DNA of 13,838 nt from CADEFQ01 sp035342635 (GTDB taxonomy: Bacteria > Pseudomonadota > Gammaproteobacteria > Steroidobacterales > Steroidobacteraceae): assembly GCA_035342635.1 (NCBI GenBank), contig DAOQXO010000067.1, positions 1-13,838 of the forward strand, read 5' to 3'. The position numbers were made by a program, and so were the translations under genes. This document shows positions 13,300-13,838 of the stretch, piece after piece; within the stretch, counting starts at the first letter, position 1; each line of letters begins with the position of its first letter. The notes beneath the pieces were generated by a model. That model was not told the DNA's origin, ran no database searches, and saw only the letters and a list, made by a program, of their open reading frames with translations.

Positions 13300-13838
13300 C
13301 GGCCGGCGCACCCGTGCTGTGCCTCGCCTCGGCCTCGCCGCGGCGGCGCGAACTGCTGCACCAGATCGGGGTATCGCACCACGTGCTCGTGACCGATGTC
13401 GACGAGTCCCCGCGGGCGGGCGAGTCGCCGGCCGATTACGTCGCCCGCGTGGCGCTCGGCAAGGCGCGCGCGGCCTGGCGGGACCCGCAGGCGCGCCGGC
13501 ACCTGCCGGTGCTGGCGGCCGATACGACCGTGGTGCTGGATGGGCGCATGCTCGGCAAGCCCGCGACGCGCGCGGACTGCGTCGCGATGCTGCAGGACCT
13601 CTCAGGACGCACGCACGAGGTGCTCACGGCGATCACGCTGCTGGCTGGCTCCGCCGAGGCGCCGGTCGTCAGGGCCCGCGTGAGCCGCTCGGAGGTGCGC
13701 TTTCGCGGCATCGATGCGCCCGAGGCCGGCCGTTACTGGGACACCGGCGAGCCGCGCGACAAGGCCGGCGGCTACGCGATCCAGGGGCGTGGCGCGGTAT
13801 TCGTCGCCGGCCTCGCGGGCAGCTATTCTGGCGTCATG
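13296..13838 (+). CDS. maf: Maf-type nucleotide pyrophosphatase (3' end outside window)
   Basis: Hydrolyses non-canonical or pyrimidine nucleoside triphosphates (the dTTP/UTP-type branch by the look of its motifs), keeping the nucleotide pool clean. The ATG at 13296 overlaps the rlmH stop by four bases. The 181 residues in the window read on without a stop to the right edge. Motifs are LASASPRRRELL near the start, DVDESP, ADYVARVALGKA, AADTTVVLDG, GKP, DLSGRTHEVLTA and the C-terminal DKAGGYAIQGRGAVFV then GSYSGVM. Only the last 10-20 residues should be missing. The rsfS-rlmH-maf order is common in related bacteria, often followed by rng, which cannot be checked here. Confidence 0.95.
   Translation, partial: MTAGAPVLCLASASPRRRELLHQIGVSHHVLVTDVDESPRAGESPADYVARVALGKARAAWRDPQARRHLPVLAADTTVVLDGRMLGKPATRADCVAMLQDLSGRTHEVLTAITLLAGSAEAPVVRARVSRSEVRFRGIDAPEAGRYWDTGEPRDKAGGYAIQGRGAVFVAGLAGSYSGVM

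Overview
The window is a GC-rich bacterial chromosome segment with G or C at most third codon positions. Gene content and order point to a gammaproteobacterium, probably on the Xanthomonadales/Nevskiales/Steroidobacterales side: lnt, a degP/mucD-type protease, leuS, lptE, then holA-nadD-rsfS-rlmH-maf. This placement is an inference from synteny and protein style. I see no rRNA, tRNA, CRISPR array, insertion sequence or phage gene, and coding density is near total. No gap between genes exceeds 300 bases.

Left part (1-6773, all + strand). The window opens inside lnt, whose reading frame runs off the left edge. A DegP/DegQ/MucD-type periplasmic protease follows. Its likely start (1588) gives a lipoprotein signal peptide, and a sigma-E/AlgU-like promoter lies just upstream (1525-1553). 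leuS, lptE and an unrecognised HExxH-containing gene follow; the last three are 3-4 bases apart and probably co-transcribed. Lnt acylates lipoproteins, and the window itself encodes at least two apparent substrates: the protease and LptE.

Middle part (6742-10666, all - strand). A block of four opposite-strand genes separates lptE from holA, which are often adjacent in Gammaproteobacteria. Read in its own direction it is: a small secreted His/Cys protein resembling DUF2946, a TonB-dependent receptor of the ZnuD-like type, a HinT-type HIT protein and a proline iminopeptidase with an added basic N-terminal tail. The first two look like a metal-uptake pair; HinT and the peptidase form a tight two-gene unit.

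Right part (10725-13838, + strand). This is the housekeeping run holA, nadD, rsfS, rlmH and maf (cut by the window end). Its spacing is tight, with stop/start overlaps at holA-nadD and rlmH-maf. It serves DNA replication (delta subunit), NAD synthesis, ribosome silencing, 23S rRNA methylation and nucleotide-pool sanitation.

Most of the window is ordinary. I did not find a clear new multi-gene system. The points most worth a second look are the apparent lipid-anchored, sigma-E-controlled protease beside lnt, the HExxH protein after lptE, the small CxxCH protein beside the receptor, and the basic low-complexity tails on two otherwise standard enzymes.
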